The notes under the pieces: generated by a model
Databases searched by the model: none
What the model saw: the letters and a program-made list of their open reading frames with translations, nothing else
What the model was told of the DNA's origin: nothing
DNA from: Candidatus Thorarchaeota archaeon
GTDB taxonomy: Archaea; Asgardarchaeota; Thorarchaeia; Thorarchaeales; Thorarchaeaceae
Length of the DNA stretch: 13,561 nucleotides
Direction of reading: 5' to 3'
NCBI GenBank assembly: GCA_029856425.1
Contig: JAHQWZ010000024.1
Coordinates: 1-13,561, forward strand
In this document: in pieces, positions 1-7,219 of the stretch
Position numbering within the stretch: position 1 is the first letter of the stretch
How the letters are laid out: every line of letters begins with the position of its first letter
Position numbers and translations under genes: made by a program

Positions 1-2
1 CG

Positions 3-143
3 CATTCAGGCATTAAGAAAGTCAGTCAATCTGGTATTGACGTAGTCATTGAAGCTCATGAGCCGGGCATAGTAGTGGATCCCACAGAGGTGGAACCTGA
101 CAAGAACGAGCTTCTTCTTCGCAACCTACAACAGGGTCTATAG
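3..143 (+). CDS. 3' end of an unrecognised protein (partial)
   Basis: An open frame enters from the left edge and ends at TAG 141-143, giving 46 residues. The visible tail reads HSGIKKVSQSGIDVV at its start and ends in LLLRNLQQGL. It has a short hydrophobic strand (IDVVIEA), a proline/acidic stretch (VDPTEVEPD) and a final amphipathic helix, which is what a folded protein's C-terminus looks like. No family can be assigned from so little. It runs convergently into the cyclophilin-like gene with only 8 bases between the stops. Its codon use resembles that of its neighbours, and no competing frame is open here, so I take it as real. The product is unknown. Confidence 0.5.
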   Translation, partial: HSGIKKVSQSGIDVVIEAHEPGIVVDPTEVEPDKNELLLRNLQQGL

Positions 144-151
144 TGCTGAAT

Positions 152-538
152 CTACCTATTCTTGAGGATTGTCTTGCTCCCTCTTCTGATGTTCTGAAGT
201 CGATCTAATTCATCACCCACTGATTCGACACGGCCAATAATTGTTACCGGACTAAAAGTGGTTTTATCGGTGACGTAGATGCATAGGTTGTCTCCAAGCG
301 GCATGTAGGCTATGTCTCCCCGCTTAACTTCCTTCGTCGGCTTGATGTTTCCTCTTCTGATGCCGAGAGTTATTTGCATCTCATCGTGCATTAGCGCGGC
401 TCTGCCTTCTAGAGGGAGCTTTGATTTGATATCCTCGATAATGAGAGGTGCCAAAACTCTTTGTAGAACCGTACTCAACACAAATTCTCCTTCGAATTCC
501 AAATCCAATGGTAGCTCGCTCTCACTCATTTGAACCAC
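152..538 (-). CDS. Cyclophilin-like fold protein (Cyclophil_like, formerly DUF369, family)
   Basis: The 128-aa product matches the small cyclophilin-like family typified by Thermotoga TM1367. The signature is the block at residues 73-104: RGDIAYMPLGDNLCIYV, then SPVTIIGRV, followed by a C-terminal helix (GDELDRLQNI) and a final strand. Family members are single beta-barrel domains of about 120-130 residues, so the length is normal. They resemble cyclophilin in fold, but prolyl isomerase activity is not established and the role is unknown. The residue usually seen as Trp in the 'GDVGYWPPG' motif is Met79 here. The start is GTG at 536-538; an ATG at 527-529 (residue 4) is equally possible, and neither has a clear Shine-Dalgarno site. 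The gene is divergent from the vWA operon across an 87-bp gap. Confidence 0.75.
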   Translation of the reverse strand: MVQMSESELPLDLEFEGEFVLSTVLQRVLAPLIIEDIKSKLPLEGRAALMHDEMQITLGIRRGNIKPTKEVKRGDIAYMPLGDNLCIYVTDKTTFSPVTIIGRVESVGDELDRLQNIRRGSKTILKNR

Positions 539-609
539 TACTGATATTCAAGCGGCTCAAGCTACTAAAATCTCCTGCGTCTGGTTGGTCAGCAAAGGCT
601 TAATTGTGG

Positions 610-619
610 CATAATATAG
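610..619 (+). promoter_or_regulatory. TATA-like box before the vWA operon
   Basis: The sequence cataatatag has an AT-rich TATA core in the divergent gap. The archaeal start of transcription lies about 26 bases downstream of the box centre, near position 640. That would put it at the second in-frame ATG of the following gene (641-643) and give a leaderless mRNA. The match is by eye only and may be chance. A weaker box, tactaaaatc, near 562-571 would allow use of the ATG at 626. Confidence 0.35.
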
Positions 620-625
620 GGTCAC

Positions 626-1768
626 ATGGAGTGGACCGGGATGCATCGTGCTAAGCTTGACGTTGCCTTTGTAGTAGATACGACTGGTTCAATGAAAGAT
701 GACATTCGTGCAGTGAAAGACAGTCTATTTGAGATTGTTGACAAAATAACTTCTCGAACTAAGAGTCTAAGTATAAGATTCGCGATTGTGTCATATCGCG
801 ATCATCCACCCCAGGATCATTCCTATGTGACGCGTATATTCGATTTCTCAGATCGCATTAAGAATGTGCACAGAGAAATATCAAATCTCAATCCTTCACA
901 GGGTGGGGATACGCCTGAAGCAGTCGCGGATGGATTATACGATGCTAGGACAAAGCTCTCTTGGGATGAACATGCGTATAAGGCGTTGCTGCTTGTGGGT
1001 GATGCGCCGCCTCATGGTAGAACCTACAATACCCTAGGTGATGATTACTTCCCAGATGGATGCCCCAAGGGACATGATCCGCGCAGAGAAGTACAGTCTC
1101 TTAAGAGTCGATATGGAGAAACTGTTTTCATATTCGTTTGCGGCTGCAATCCGCTTGTTCAGGAGTCATTCAAAGGCATTGCTGATTCAGTTCAAGGGGG
1201 ACGATACTATTCTCTTCAGGAAGCACATGAATTGCCAGAGGCTATCCTCCAAATCCTTGAGGGTGTAAGTGATCTCATTGAATCTGACCGCAGAGTTCTC
1301 GCATACTATGAAGCGAATGATGGCACATTTGATATTGGTGAAGCAGCTGTTGAGCTCGAATTAAAGATTCGAGACGTGAAGACCTCTCTCTCGCGTTTAC
1401 TCGAGCTCAGCAAAATCGCCAGATGGCCAAAGGGTCGTCCACTTGCCGCTTCAAAGATGGGTATGACTGTAGACCTAGGTGAAGTCCCTGATGCTCTAAT
1501 TGCAGGAAGGCCATTCATTTATGATTTGAGGGTGAAGAATCCAAGTCGTGCTGTTATAGGAATCAGGCTTATCGTCACATTAATCACGCCAGAAGGAGTG
1601 TCTGAGGTCACGAATGAGAAGCATGAGATTGGTCCCAACTCCGAGCGCCATATCGAATCGCAGCTTACACCAATGTCTGATGAAAAGGGAAAAGCGAGTG
1701 TACGTGTTGAAGTTATGTATGGCTCTAAATCTCTCGCTACGAGGATATACACTACCCGTCTGTATTAG
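626..1768 (+). CDS. VwkA-like von Willebrand factor A protein with winged-helix-like and beta-sandwich-like C-terminal parts
   Basis: The 380-aa product opens with a vWA domain (residues about 10-215) with an intact MIDAS: D18-T-T-G-S22, Thr96 in GGDTPEA, and Asp126 in LLVGDAPPHG. SYRDHPPQD, GGDTPEAVADGL and the GDAPPHG...FPDGCPKG block resemble the vWA domain of alpha-kinase-linked VwkA proteins, but no kinase domain follows. Residues about 224-273 look like a winged helix (AYYEANDGTFDIGEAAVEL, then SLSRLLELSKI). Residues about 277-380 are beta-rich, like an Ig/CARDB-type sandwich. There is no signal peptide or membrane segment, so it is probably cytosolic and binds a protein partner through a bound metal ion. 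The start is ATG 626, but ATG 641 (residue 6) fits the TATA box better. It is first in a four-gene set, with a 14-bp gap to the next gene. Confidence 0.85.
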   Translation: MEWTGMHRAKLDVAFVVDTTGSMKDDIRAVKDSLFEIVDKITSRTKSLSIRFAIVSYRDHPPQDHSYVTRIFDFSDRIKNVHREISNLNPSQGGDTPEAVADGLYDARTKLSWDEHAYKALLLVGDAPPHGRTYNTLGDDYFPDGCPKGHDPRREVQSLKSRYGETVFIFVCGCNPLVQESFKGIADSVQGGRYYSLQEAHELPEAILQILEGVSDLIESDRRVLAYYEANDGTFDIGEAAVELELKIRDVKTSLSRLLELSKIARWPKGRPLAASKMGMTVDLGEVPDALIAGRPFIYDLRVKNPSRAVIGIRLIVTLITPEGVSEVTNEKHEIGPNSERHIESQLTPMSDEKGKASVRVEVMYGSKSLATRIYTTRLY

Positions 1769-1782
1769 GTGCGTGGCTTGTC

Positions 1783-2910
1783 TTGGAGCTTGAAGCTATT
1801 AAAGGTCGAAACCAGCGAGGCATATCTTATGTGAATCCTTCCGTCACAGTTGTCACAACAGCAAAATTGAGCTATCAAGGAAGGGAAGTCTATGCGGACA
1901 TTCGCACTTCAGAACAAGTAGATACTGGTTCAATAATTATCGACTCTCGCATATTTGACGAATTAGTATGCGAGGCACATTGTGAAATTATTCTAACTGC
2001 CTTTCCAGAAGAGATTCCAAACTGCAATGAAATTAGTCTTCTCGTAGATTTCTTGGATAGGGTAGAAAACGCTAAAGATCTCGATACTGTTTCCAATAGA
2101 ATTGAAGACCTCAAGGATTATCTTGATGGTCTAATCTTGAAGGTCGGGCAGAGGATTGAGATTATTGATCTTGGTCTAAGATTGGTTGTAGACGACATAA
2201 AGCCCTTCGACCCAAATTTGCAGGTTTCGAGAGTTATGTGGAAAAGGCTACTGAAAGTCAATCTCAATGCTCTTGATGATTTGCCTTCCTGTTTCAATAT
2301 ATGCTTCGCGATTGATGTAGGAGCATCTTCGATGATTGATGATGTAGGAATTAACGATGCATCTCTTGGTATAACCCGATTGGAAGTAGGCCTGAATGTC
2401 GTTGGAGCATTTTTGTCATCCTCCCGCGAGTGTTCTGATGCATTAGTTGCAGCTGTGGCATTTGCTGATTCGTCTTACAAAATGGAGATTGGCGAAGGCC
2501 GGCTACTAGAGCTGAACCCAGAATCATATCAGCAAATCCATGATTGGATTTCTGCACGGAATGATGATCATAGCGATGAGCCTTCAAATCCCGGCGAAGC
2601 TCTTGAATTCTCTCTGGATTTAGCTAGGGAACTAAATGCGCAGAATGGTCTTCCCACTCTTATTCTGTTAATCTCCGGAGGGGCTTTTACATCGGGGCGC
2701 AATCCAGTAAGTATGGCTCGTGCAATTGCTACAAATAATGGAGTTTTGGTTTCATGTGTATCTCTGGGAATCAAATCAGATCTGGACTTAATGGGGGCTA
2801 TTGCCGATGCTGGCAACGGGAGGCTAATTCATATAGGTCATTTCAAAGATGTTGCATCGGTGATTAAGGGATTCATTGATAGGTTTCGTAGCGAGGAGGT
2901 CAGAAATTGA
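1783..2910 (+). CDS. Cdc48-N-like domain fused to a degenerate vWA domain
   Basis: The 375-aa product has three parts. Residues about 5-90 resemble the double-psi beta-barrel of Cdc48/VCP N-domains (GSIIIDSRIFDEL...CEIILTAFPEEI). Residues about 105-160 resemble the second N subdomain (LKDYLDGLILKVGQRIEII, then a proline-rich turn). Residues 171-368 are a vWA fold. The MIDAS is broken: the DxSxS motif reads D178-V-G-A-S182-S, and the 'TDG' motif reads S298-G-G. Its C-terminal half aligns by eye with the intact vWA gene at 8814-10097 (SGGAFTSG against TDGMTTSG). It is probably a protein-binding scaffold that does not need a bound metal. The start is TTG 1783, with a weak aggtg site 11 bases upstream; GTG 1831 is an alternative. 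Its stop overlaps the next start by 4 bases. Confidence 0.75.
   Translation: MELEAIKGRNQRGISYVNPSVTVVTTAKLSYQGREVYADIRTSEQVDTGSIIIDSRIFDELVCEAHCEIILTAFPEEIPNCNEISLLVDFLDRVENAKDLDTVSNRIEDLKDYLDGLILKVGQRIEIIDLGLRLVVDDIKPFDPNLQVSRVMWKRLLKVNLNALDDLPSCFNICFAIDVGASSMIDDVGINDASLGITRLEVGLNVVGAFLSSSRECSDALVAAVAFADSSYKMEIGEGRLLELNPESYQQIHDWISARNDDHSDEPSNPGEALEFSLDLARELNAQNGLPTLILLISGGAFTSGRNPVSMARAIATNNGVLVSCVSLGIKSDLDLMGAIADAGNGRLIHIGHFKDVASVIKGFIDRFRSEEVRN
2893..2900 (+). promoter_or_regulatory. Strong Shine-Dalgarno site fixing a TTG start
   Basis: GAGGAGGT lies 6 bases before TTG 2907 and inside the end of the previous gene. It supports TTG as the true start and indicates translation coupled through the TTGA overlap. 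Confidence 0.8.
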
Positions 2911-4163
2911 ACGAAGAAGCAATTACCAGACTTCAGGCAATGTATGGAAGTAGCGAAATCCTTGGATACCTAATCTCACAGCTCCCGGAAACCGGTCTCA
3001 AATCAGGTTGGGTTGAGGAGGGTCTGCTCATTAAGGGGCTCCAAGAATCATCGAGTTCAAAATTCAATCAAGAAACCTACTTTGAACCTACTCATGAAGC
3101 TATACATCTGATGGCTGATCGCGCTATGGATGCCCCTGGACGAACAGGAATATTCATTCTTGGAGAGCAAGGCTTGAATTCATCTAAATTGGTTATTGTG
3201 CTTTCCGATGATGACCGAGCTCCAGGTCGAGCCAAACTTGCAACTACAATCTGGCTGCGTGACTACACTCCACATGATCTTATTCGCCTTGTACTAAAGC
3301 ACTTACTAGGAGAGAGTCTTTCGTCTGAATTCGAGGAACCCAATCTAGACTACATTGAGCAGCTCAGAATTGATGCCATTGAATGGGATGCCGCGGAGGT
3401 CATCAGTCTCAGCATCCCCGGCAGAAAATTCAACACCTCGCCCTGGATAAAACAGGCAATTAAGCATCCAGATGAAGAATACGGAATTGCTCTACGTTGT
3501 GGAAAGCTGAAACAAATACCCGCATTTGCTCTATTGTATAGTCGGTGGCTAATCGATCTGCCTGTTTTTGAGGATTTGAATCAAGGAGTGGCCGCCATCA
3601 TTTTGCGGAAAGAGGATAACGTCGAGCTGGCAATTTGGGATAGTTCAAGAGAATTAGCTACCTTCGCAATACTATTGGACACAGACTTGGAGGAAATCAC
3701 CAGGAAGTTCTTAGTGCCAGCTTGGTACCAGATTGGTGATAGAATTGAACCTCCAACAAGAACTCGCGAGGTGGTTGTGAGTAAGCCCAGCGTAGGCATA
3801 TTTGAGGGCATGAAGCAATCCTTCTCACTCAAGGAACCACCCACACGAATTGCCAGTGAGGAGGAGCGTAGAGCCGCGGCGGCACTTACAAAACTAGTTG
3901 ATGACCTTAGAATTCGTATGGAGAAATTTCCTGTAGAGGATATACTTCAAAGGCTCGAAATGGTTGAAACCCAAGCAAAGATTCTCGCGGAGCATCTAGA
4001 GTCCGAAATGATGACAGGCGAATTTGGCGGAAATGAAGGTGCAGCTGTCGGGATGCTGCGAAACAAGCTTGGTCATATGCTTGACAGGCTCGAATCCCTT
4101 TCAGCTCGACTTGAAAAGCTGGAGGAACGGACTTCTCATCTTCTTGAAAGAAGCAGGATGTGA
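2907..4163 (+). CDS. Unrecognised cytosolic protein with C-terminal coiled coil
   Basis: The 418-aa product matches no family I can name. Residues 1-300 look like one or two mixed alpha/beta domains, with strands such as GIFILGEQ, KLVIVLSDDD and VAAIILRKEDNVELAIWD. A basic, proline-containing linker (about 280-315) leads into about 100 heptad-like residues (316-418) rich in Leu, Glu, Lys and Arg, broken by a glycine turn (GEFGGNEG). This predicts an antiparallel or oligomeric coiled coil. No membrane segment, nucleotide-binding loop or metal motif is visible. The TTG start is fixed by GAGGAGGT 6 bases upstream and overlaps the previous stop by 4 bases. Its stop also overlaps the next start by 4 bases. 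The coupling suggests it is made in fixed ratio with the vWA proteins and may be a structural partner. Confidence 0.75.
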   Translation: MNEEAITRLQAMYGSSEILGYLISQLPETGLKSGWVEEGLLIKGLQESSSSKFNQETYFEPTHEAIHLMADRAMDAPGRTGIFILGEQGLNSSKLVIVLSDDDRAPGRAKLATTIWLRDYTPHDLIRLVLKHLLGESLSSEFEEPNLDYIEQLRIDAIEWDAAEVISLSIPGRKFNTSPWIKQAIKHPDEEYGIALRCGKLKQIPAFALLYSRWLIDLPVFEDLNQGVAAIILRKEDNVELAIWDSSRELATFAILLDTDLEEITRKFLVPAWYQIGDRIEPPTRTREVVVSKPSVGIFEGMKQSFSLKEPPTRIASEEERRAAAALTKLVDDLRIRMEKFPVEDILQRLEMVETQAKILAEHLESEMMTGEFGGNEGAAVGMLRNKLGHMLDRLESLSARLEKLEERTSHLLERSRM

Positions 4164-4438
4164 TATGTTTGCCAGAGATTTCAAGAAATCCCCCAGCGAT
4201 AGGAAGGCTAGAAGAAACACTGAGTATCATTGAGGAGATCGATGCAAGGCTAAGAAGGATTAAGGAGGCCCTTGCTCTCACTGCTATGGAGGCCGAGCAA
4301 GGAAACGGGTCAAGCATTCGTGATATCTTTGAAGCGATTGGTGAAATTGGTCATGTAATAGATGAGGTGGAAATCGAGATTGATGTGCTTGAATCACGAA
4401 TCTCTACAATCGAGAATCTCCAAATCCATCGGAAGTAG
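4160..4438 (+). CDS. Short coiled-coil protein, unrecognised
   Basis: The 92-aa product is almost wholly predicted helix. There is one amphipathic segment at about residues 16-47 (LEETLSIIEEIDARLRRIKE) and a second at about 52-88 (IRDIFEAIGEIGHVIDEVE, then LESRISTIE), separated by a Gly/Asn/Ser turn (QGNGSS). This suggests a helical hairpin. The start is GTG 4160, overlapping the upstream TGA by 4 bases (GTGA), the same coupled arrangement as at the previous junction. That is the main reason to believe the gene, because the Shine-Dalgarno match is weak. The upstream protein also ends in a coiled coil, so the two may pair. Its last 35 bases overlap the 3' end of the convergent 890-aa gene. Confidence 0.6.
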   Translation: MICLPEISRNPPAIGRLEETLSIIEEIDARLRRIKEALALTAMEAEQGNGSSIRDIFEAIGEIGHVIDEVEIEIDVLESRISTIENLQIHRK

Positions 4439-7076
4439 CACCTCCGACATTCCCTAGCACCAACCCATCAATAGCATTAGCCAAGTACCCTTCAAAAACA
4501 TCAGCTGCGAAACTATTCAATTGGTGGATTCTAACATTAATTCCATCGAAATCCGGAGTAAGATGAGCTTCTTCTCCAAGGTTGAGGATTTCTATCTGGT
4601 ATCTTTCATGAGAGGCAATTGATTGGAGAAATGGTCTTGCATCATCGAAGATTTCGTTGCTTAGATTGGCAATCATCAGAACAAGAGTTGGCATCTCAGA
4701 TCCAAAGTCTTCCAAGAACTCAGCTATTGCTCTGAATGCCCCGTATAATCTAGCTGAACCACCCAAATCACGGGAGCCATCCAATAGTGAGTAGAGTATC
4801 GATACGATTACTTCCTCAGACGCAAAGTCGGTGGAGAACTGCAGGCTAGTGTGTATACTCTCTCCTTTTTGAATTGAAAACTTAGTAGGAGTTTCGGACA
4901 CCATAACGATGCCTAGTGATCCCTCTGATCTATTTCCAGAAATGCTTTGAATTGTAAGCAAAGCAGCAAGAGTCGCCATATCCATTCTGGTTATTGAAGT
5001 TCCGAGATCAGACAACAACTCATCTATCTCTGGAACAATGGAAATTAGGGCGTTGAGTCTTCGTCGTAGTGACTGCACAGTCTTGAGTTCGATATCTTGC
5101 ACACCCATCGTTCTGTCCGTTGATATGGCCAAAATCAAGTTGAATGGTCTGAACATTTGTGCAGGTCTAAACTCTAGTGAATTCCCTGCAAGCCTAGCTA
5201 GCTCACCTGGTTCCAGAGGTGGGACTGAATGAGCGAGTGTCATTCTGGCGCCTGCATCACGTCCGTTGATCCAGATTGAAGTACCCGCGCCAAGGATTTG
5301 TCCATTCAAAGTTTCTTGTAGTCTATTTGCGTGAAGATACGCATAGGATAGCAGTTCTGCCTTTGAAAATCCCCCATTTGATTCAAGGGCAAAGAGTGCC
5401 TTCTCCAAGTTCTTAATTTCTCCCTCGCTCTTAACCAAGTCTATTACTGATTTATCAGAGAGTCCAAGGAAATGAGCATCAGCTTGAGAAATGCAGACTG
5501 TTCTTTGAGGGCATTCCACATCCGAAGCCACATGCCCGGCCCAGCACTGCCCAGCTTGGGCTTCCATCCCCAAAACCAAGTTACCATTCTCTACACCAAT
5601 GGCTTTCATATCTTCTTCCGACATCCGAAGGGTTCCGCTTTTGATGTCATTCAGATTCAGGTTGAAGTGCAGAGCTGAAAGAATCTCTTGGATATTCTTT
5701 ACCTTAAGACATTCCAAAAGGGCGTAGTTGAATCGATTTATGTCCGAAAGCGATTCAAGAATGGGGCCATTTGATTTTGCTGAAGCCTGAACTAGTGGTA
5801 TGAGGGGGTCTGCATCTCTTCCAGAAGCTTTCTTAGTAAGTGAGTTTCTCCATCCGGAAATAGTAAGAGAGTCGCCAGGGTCGTTTAGTAGCACAATGGT
5901 GTTTGCGGTCTTAGATATTGGATTTCGCACTGTTAAAATTGCATCATTGAGGTGTATTTCACCACCTTCATTCCCAATCATATAATCGAAGGACTCGATT
6001 ATCTGCAGTTTCCGAGCTGCTAGAATTCTGAAGATACGAGAGAGCTCGCTTAGTGATGCCTTTCCAATAAGGCCTTCTGCAACCACGCTAGAAGTATTCT
6101 CCACATATTCATAATACGGAGGTCTTGGAGGAAACATTGCAAGAAGATTCCCGCCAAGAATCCTTTGTACTTCTTCAGGAGTTGCTCCAAGATTATTGCT
6201 CAGCAGGTAGCTGAGAATCTCTGATATGCTATCACCCTTTTGAGTTTCAGGGTATGCACTTCCAAATACTAGCTTCTTGGACCAGTCAGAATCCTGTGAT
6301 GAGGTTCGAAGGTGCTTCACTAGTGTTGACAAGGAGGTTATTGTCGCACCTGCTAACAATAATCTTGAGTTGGGGATTTGAAGAAGTCGAACAATCTCTG
6401 ATTTCCAAACCTTATGATCTTTCACTGAGAAGAGCGTGGGCGGTGCCTCGAGTCCTGCATCCTTGAGGAAGACGAGCCATTCCATCAGTAGGTCAAGGTC
6501 CTCCCTGCGTTCCATTTCAATGAACAGAGGTAATTCGGATTTGAAATACCTCAGGAGATCCGGTCTATTTTCGTTTCTCAAAGACTCCTTGAGGTCTCCT
6601 GCGCTCATTACTGCGCCCCATCCTCTTCGAGCTCGGCTTCCATATCTCATGTCCTGAAGGCGATATAGCCTTGAGCTGAACGGTGGTGTGACACTCCAAT
6701 TCTCAACGCGTTTGATGTTATTCTTGCGTTGATCGGGAGGTAGCTTTGTGCCGCCAATACCAAGGAGCGGCCGAACTGCAAACAGATCAGCAAACCACCC
6801 TTGGTTTGAAGAAGAAACATCATGGTAAATCTCACTAAGTATGGGCGGGTGCGTGAGGTATACATAGGCTCTTCTTGGGATGTATTTGAAAGCTTCAGGA
6901 TACTTGCTTGAGTAATCAAGTAGTTGATTCTCAACCATTGCATAGAATGAGAATGCCCTGTGCGGGTCAAAGATTCTACTCTCTGAACCTGCTTGAACCT
7001 CACCAAGTTGTATGAGCGCATCCACCAGCAGGAAGCGTTTCACTTCACCCTCTGCCGTATTTTCTGCAACTAGCAT
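4404..7076 (-). CDS. Fused pseudo-amidohydrolase + Cdc48-N-like + degenerate vWA protein (890 aa)
   Basis: This reads as a fused, inactive copy of the two genes it faces (7220-8728 and 8814-10097). Residues 14-320 follow the amidohydrolase: LLVDALIQLG for IVDAHHHMG, SNQGWFADLFAV for MNHGWLVDRTVV, LVFGSAYP for LLFGTDFT, and EEVQRILGGNLL for EDAQRILGGNAL. Residues about 330-420 follow its C-terminal domain (SFDYMI for SVDYMI). Residues about 478-640 are Cdc48-N-like, and 645-872 are vWA (FNLILAISTDRTM for FNAVLCIDTSGSM). The amidohydrolase ligands are gone: HxH is L21-I-Q23, the strand-6 His is Gly243, and the strand-8 Asp is Ala274. The MIDAS is gone too (S652, D654, T656, and N804 for Asp). 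It is probably a regulatory or scaffold pseudoenzyme. The start is ATG 7074-7076, with GGGAG 9 bases upstream. The frame is open for the full 890 codons. Confidence 0.8.
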   Translation of the reverse strand: MLVAENTAEGEVKRFLLVDALIQLGEVQAGSESRIFDPHRAFSFYAMVENQLLDYSSKYPEAFKYIPRRAYVYLTHPPILSEIYHDVSSSNQGWFADLFAVRPLLGIGGTKLPPDQRKNNIKRVENWSVTPPFSSRLYRLQDMRYGSRARRGWGAVMSAGDLKESLRNENRPDLLRYFKSELPLFIEMERREDLDLLMEWLVFLKDAGLEAPPTLFSVKDHKVWKSEIVRLLQIPNSRLLLAGATITSLSTLVKHLRTSSQDSDWSKKLVFGSAYPETQKGDSISEILSYLLSNNLGATPEEVQRILGGNLLAMFPPRPPYYEYVENTSSVVAEGLIGKASLSELSRIFRILAARKLQIIESFDYMIGNEGGEIHLNDAILTVRNPISKTANTIVLLNDPGDSLTISGWRNSLTKKASGRDADPLIPLVQASAKSNGPILESLSDINRFNYALLECLKVKNIQEILSALHFNLNLNDIKSGTLRMSEEDMKAIGVENGNLVLGMEAQAGQCWAGHVASDVECPQRTVCISQADAHFLGLSDKSVIDLVKSEGEIKNLEKALFALESNGGFSKAELLSYAYLHANRLQETLNGQILGAGTSIWINGRDAGARMTLAHSVPPLEPGELARLAGNSLEFRPAQMFRPFNLILAISTDRTMGVQDIELKTVQSLRRRLNALISIVPEIDELLSDLGTSITRMDMATLAALLTIQSISGNRSEGSLGIVMVSETPTKFSIQKGESIHTSLQFSTDFASEEVIVSILYSLLDGSRDLGGSARLYGAFRAIAEFLEDFGSEMPTLVLMIANLSNEIFDDARPFLQSIASHERYQIEILNLGEEAHLTPDFDGINVRIHQLNSFAADVFEGYLANAIDGLVLGNVGGATSDGFGDSRL

Positions 7077-7116
7077 AAATTCAAGCTCCCAGCGATTCCA
7101 TTCTAATGTTCCTCAT

Positions 7117-7135
7117 GTCAGGATATATGCCTGAC
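7117..7135. promoter_or_regulatory. Perfect palindrome over a TATA-like core: candidate operator
   Basis: GTCAGG, a 7-base spacer (atatatg), then CCTGAC forms a perfect 6-bp inverted repeat. The centre reads catatat on the - strand and would serve as a TATA box about 47 bases before the ATG of the 890-aa gene, giving a start of transcription near 7100. A dimeric repressor on this site would block that promoter and could also affect the divergent amidohydrolase gene. The repeat is seen directly; the regulatory role is inferred. Confidence 0.5.
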
Positions 7136-7166
7136 GTAGATACTTCTTATACTATGTCTATGAAGG

Positions 7167-7178
7167 AATACTTTATCT
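7167..7178 (+). promoter_or_regulatory. Candidate TATA box for the amidohydrolase gene
   Basis: A TATA-like element, aatactttatct, sits after a purine-rich stretch (gaagg) that could be a BRE. Transcription would start near 7199 and leave a leader of about 20 bases before ATG 7220, with a weak GGAG at 7206-7209. The match is by eye. Confidence 0.35.
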
Positions 7179-7219
7179 CACACAAGACAGTAGGGTCCAC
7201 TAACCGGAGCCGCATTTAG

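Noticed and set aside
3907..4317. Open frame on the - strand (136 codons) under the coiled-coil genes
   Set aside because: It lies opposite two coupled + strand genes with good protein features. Its own translation is low-complexity Ser/Leu/Ala text with no motif, so it is a shadow frame.
4404..7076. Calling the 890-aa gene a pseudogene
   Set aside because: Although catalytic residues are lost, the frame is uninterrupted, has a Shine-Dalgarno site and keeps the structural motifs. It is better described as a pseudoenzyme than as a broken gene.
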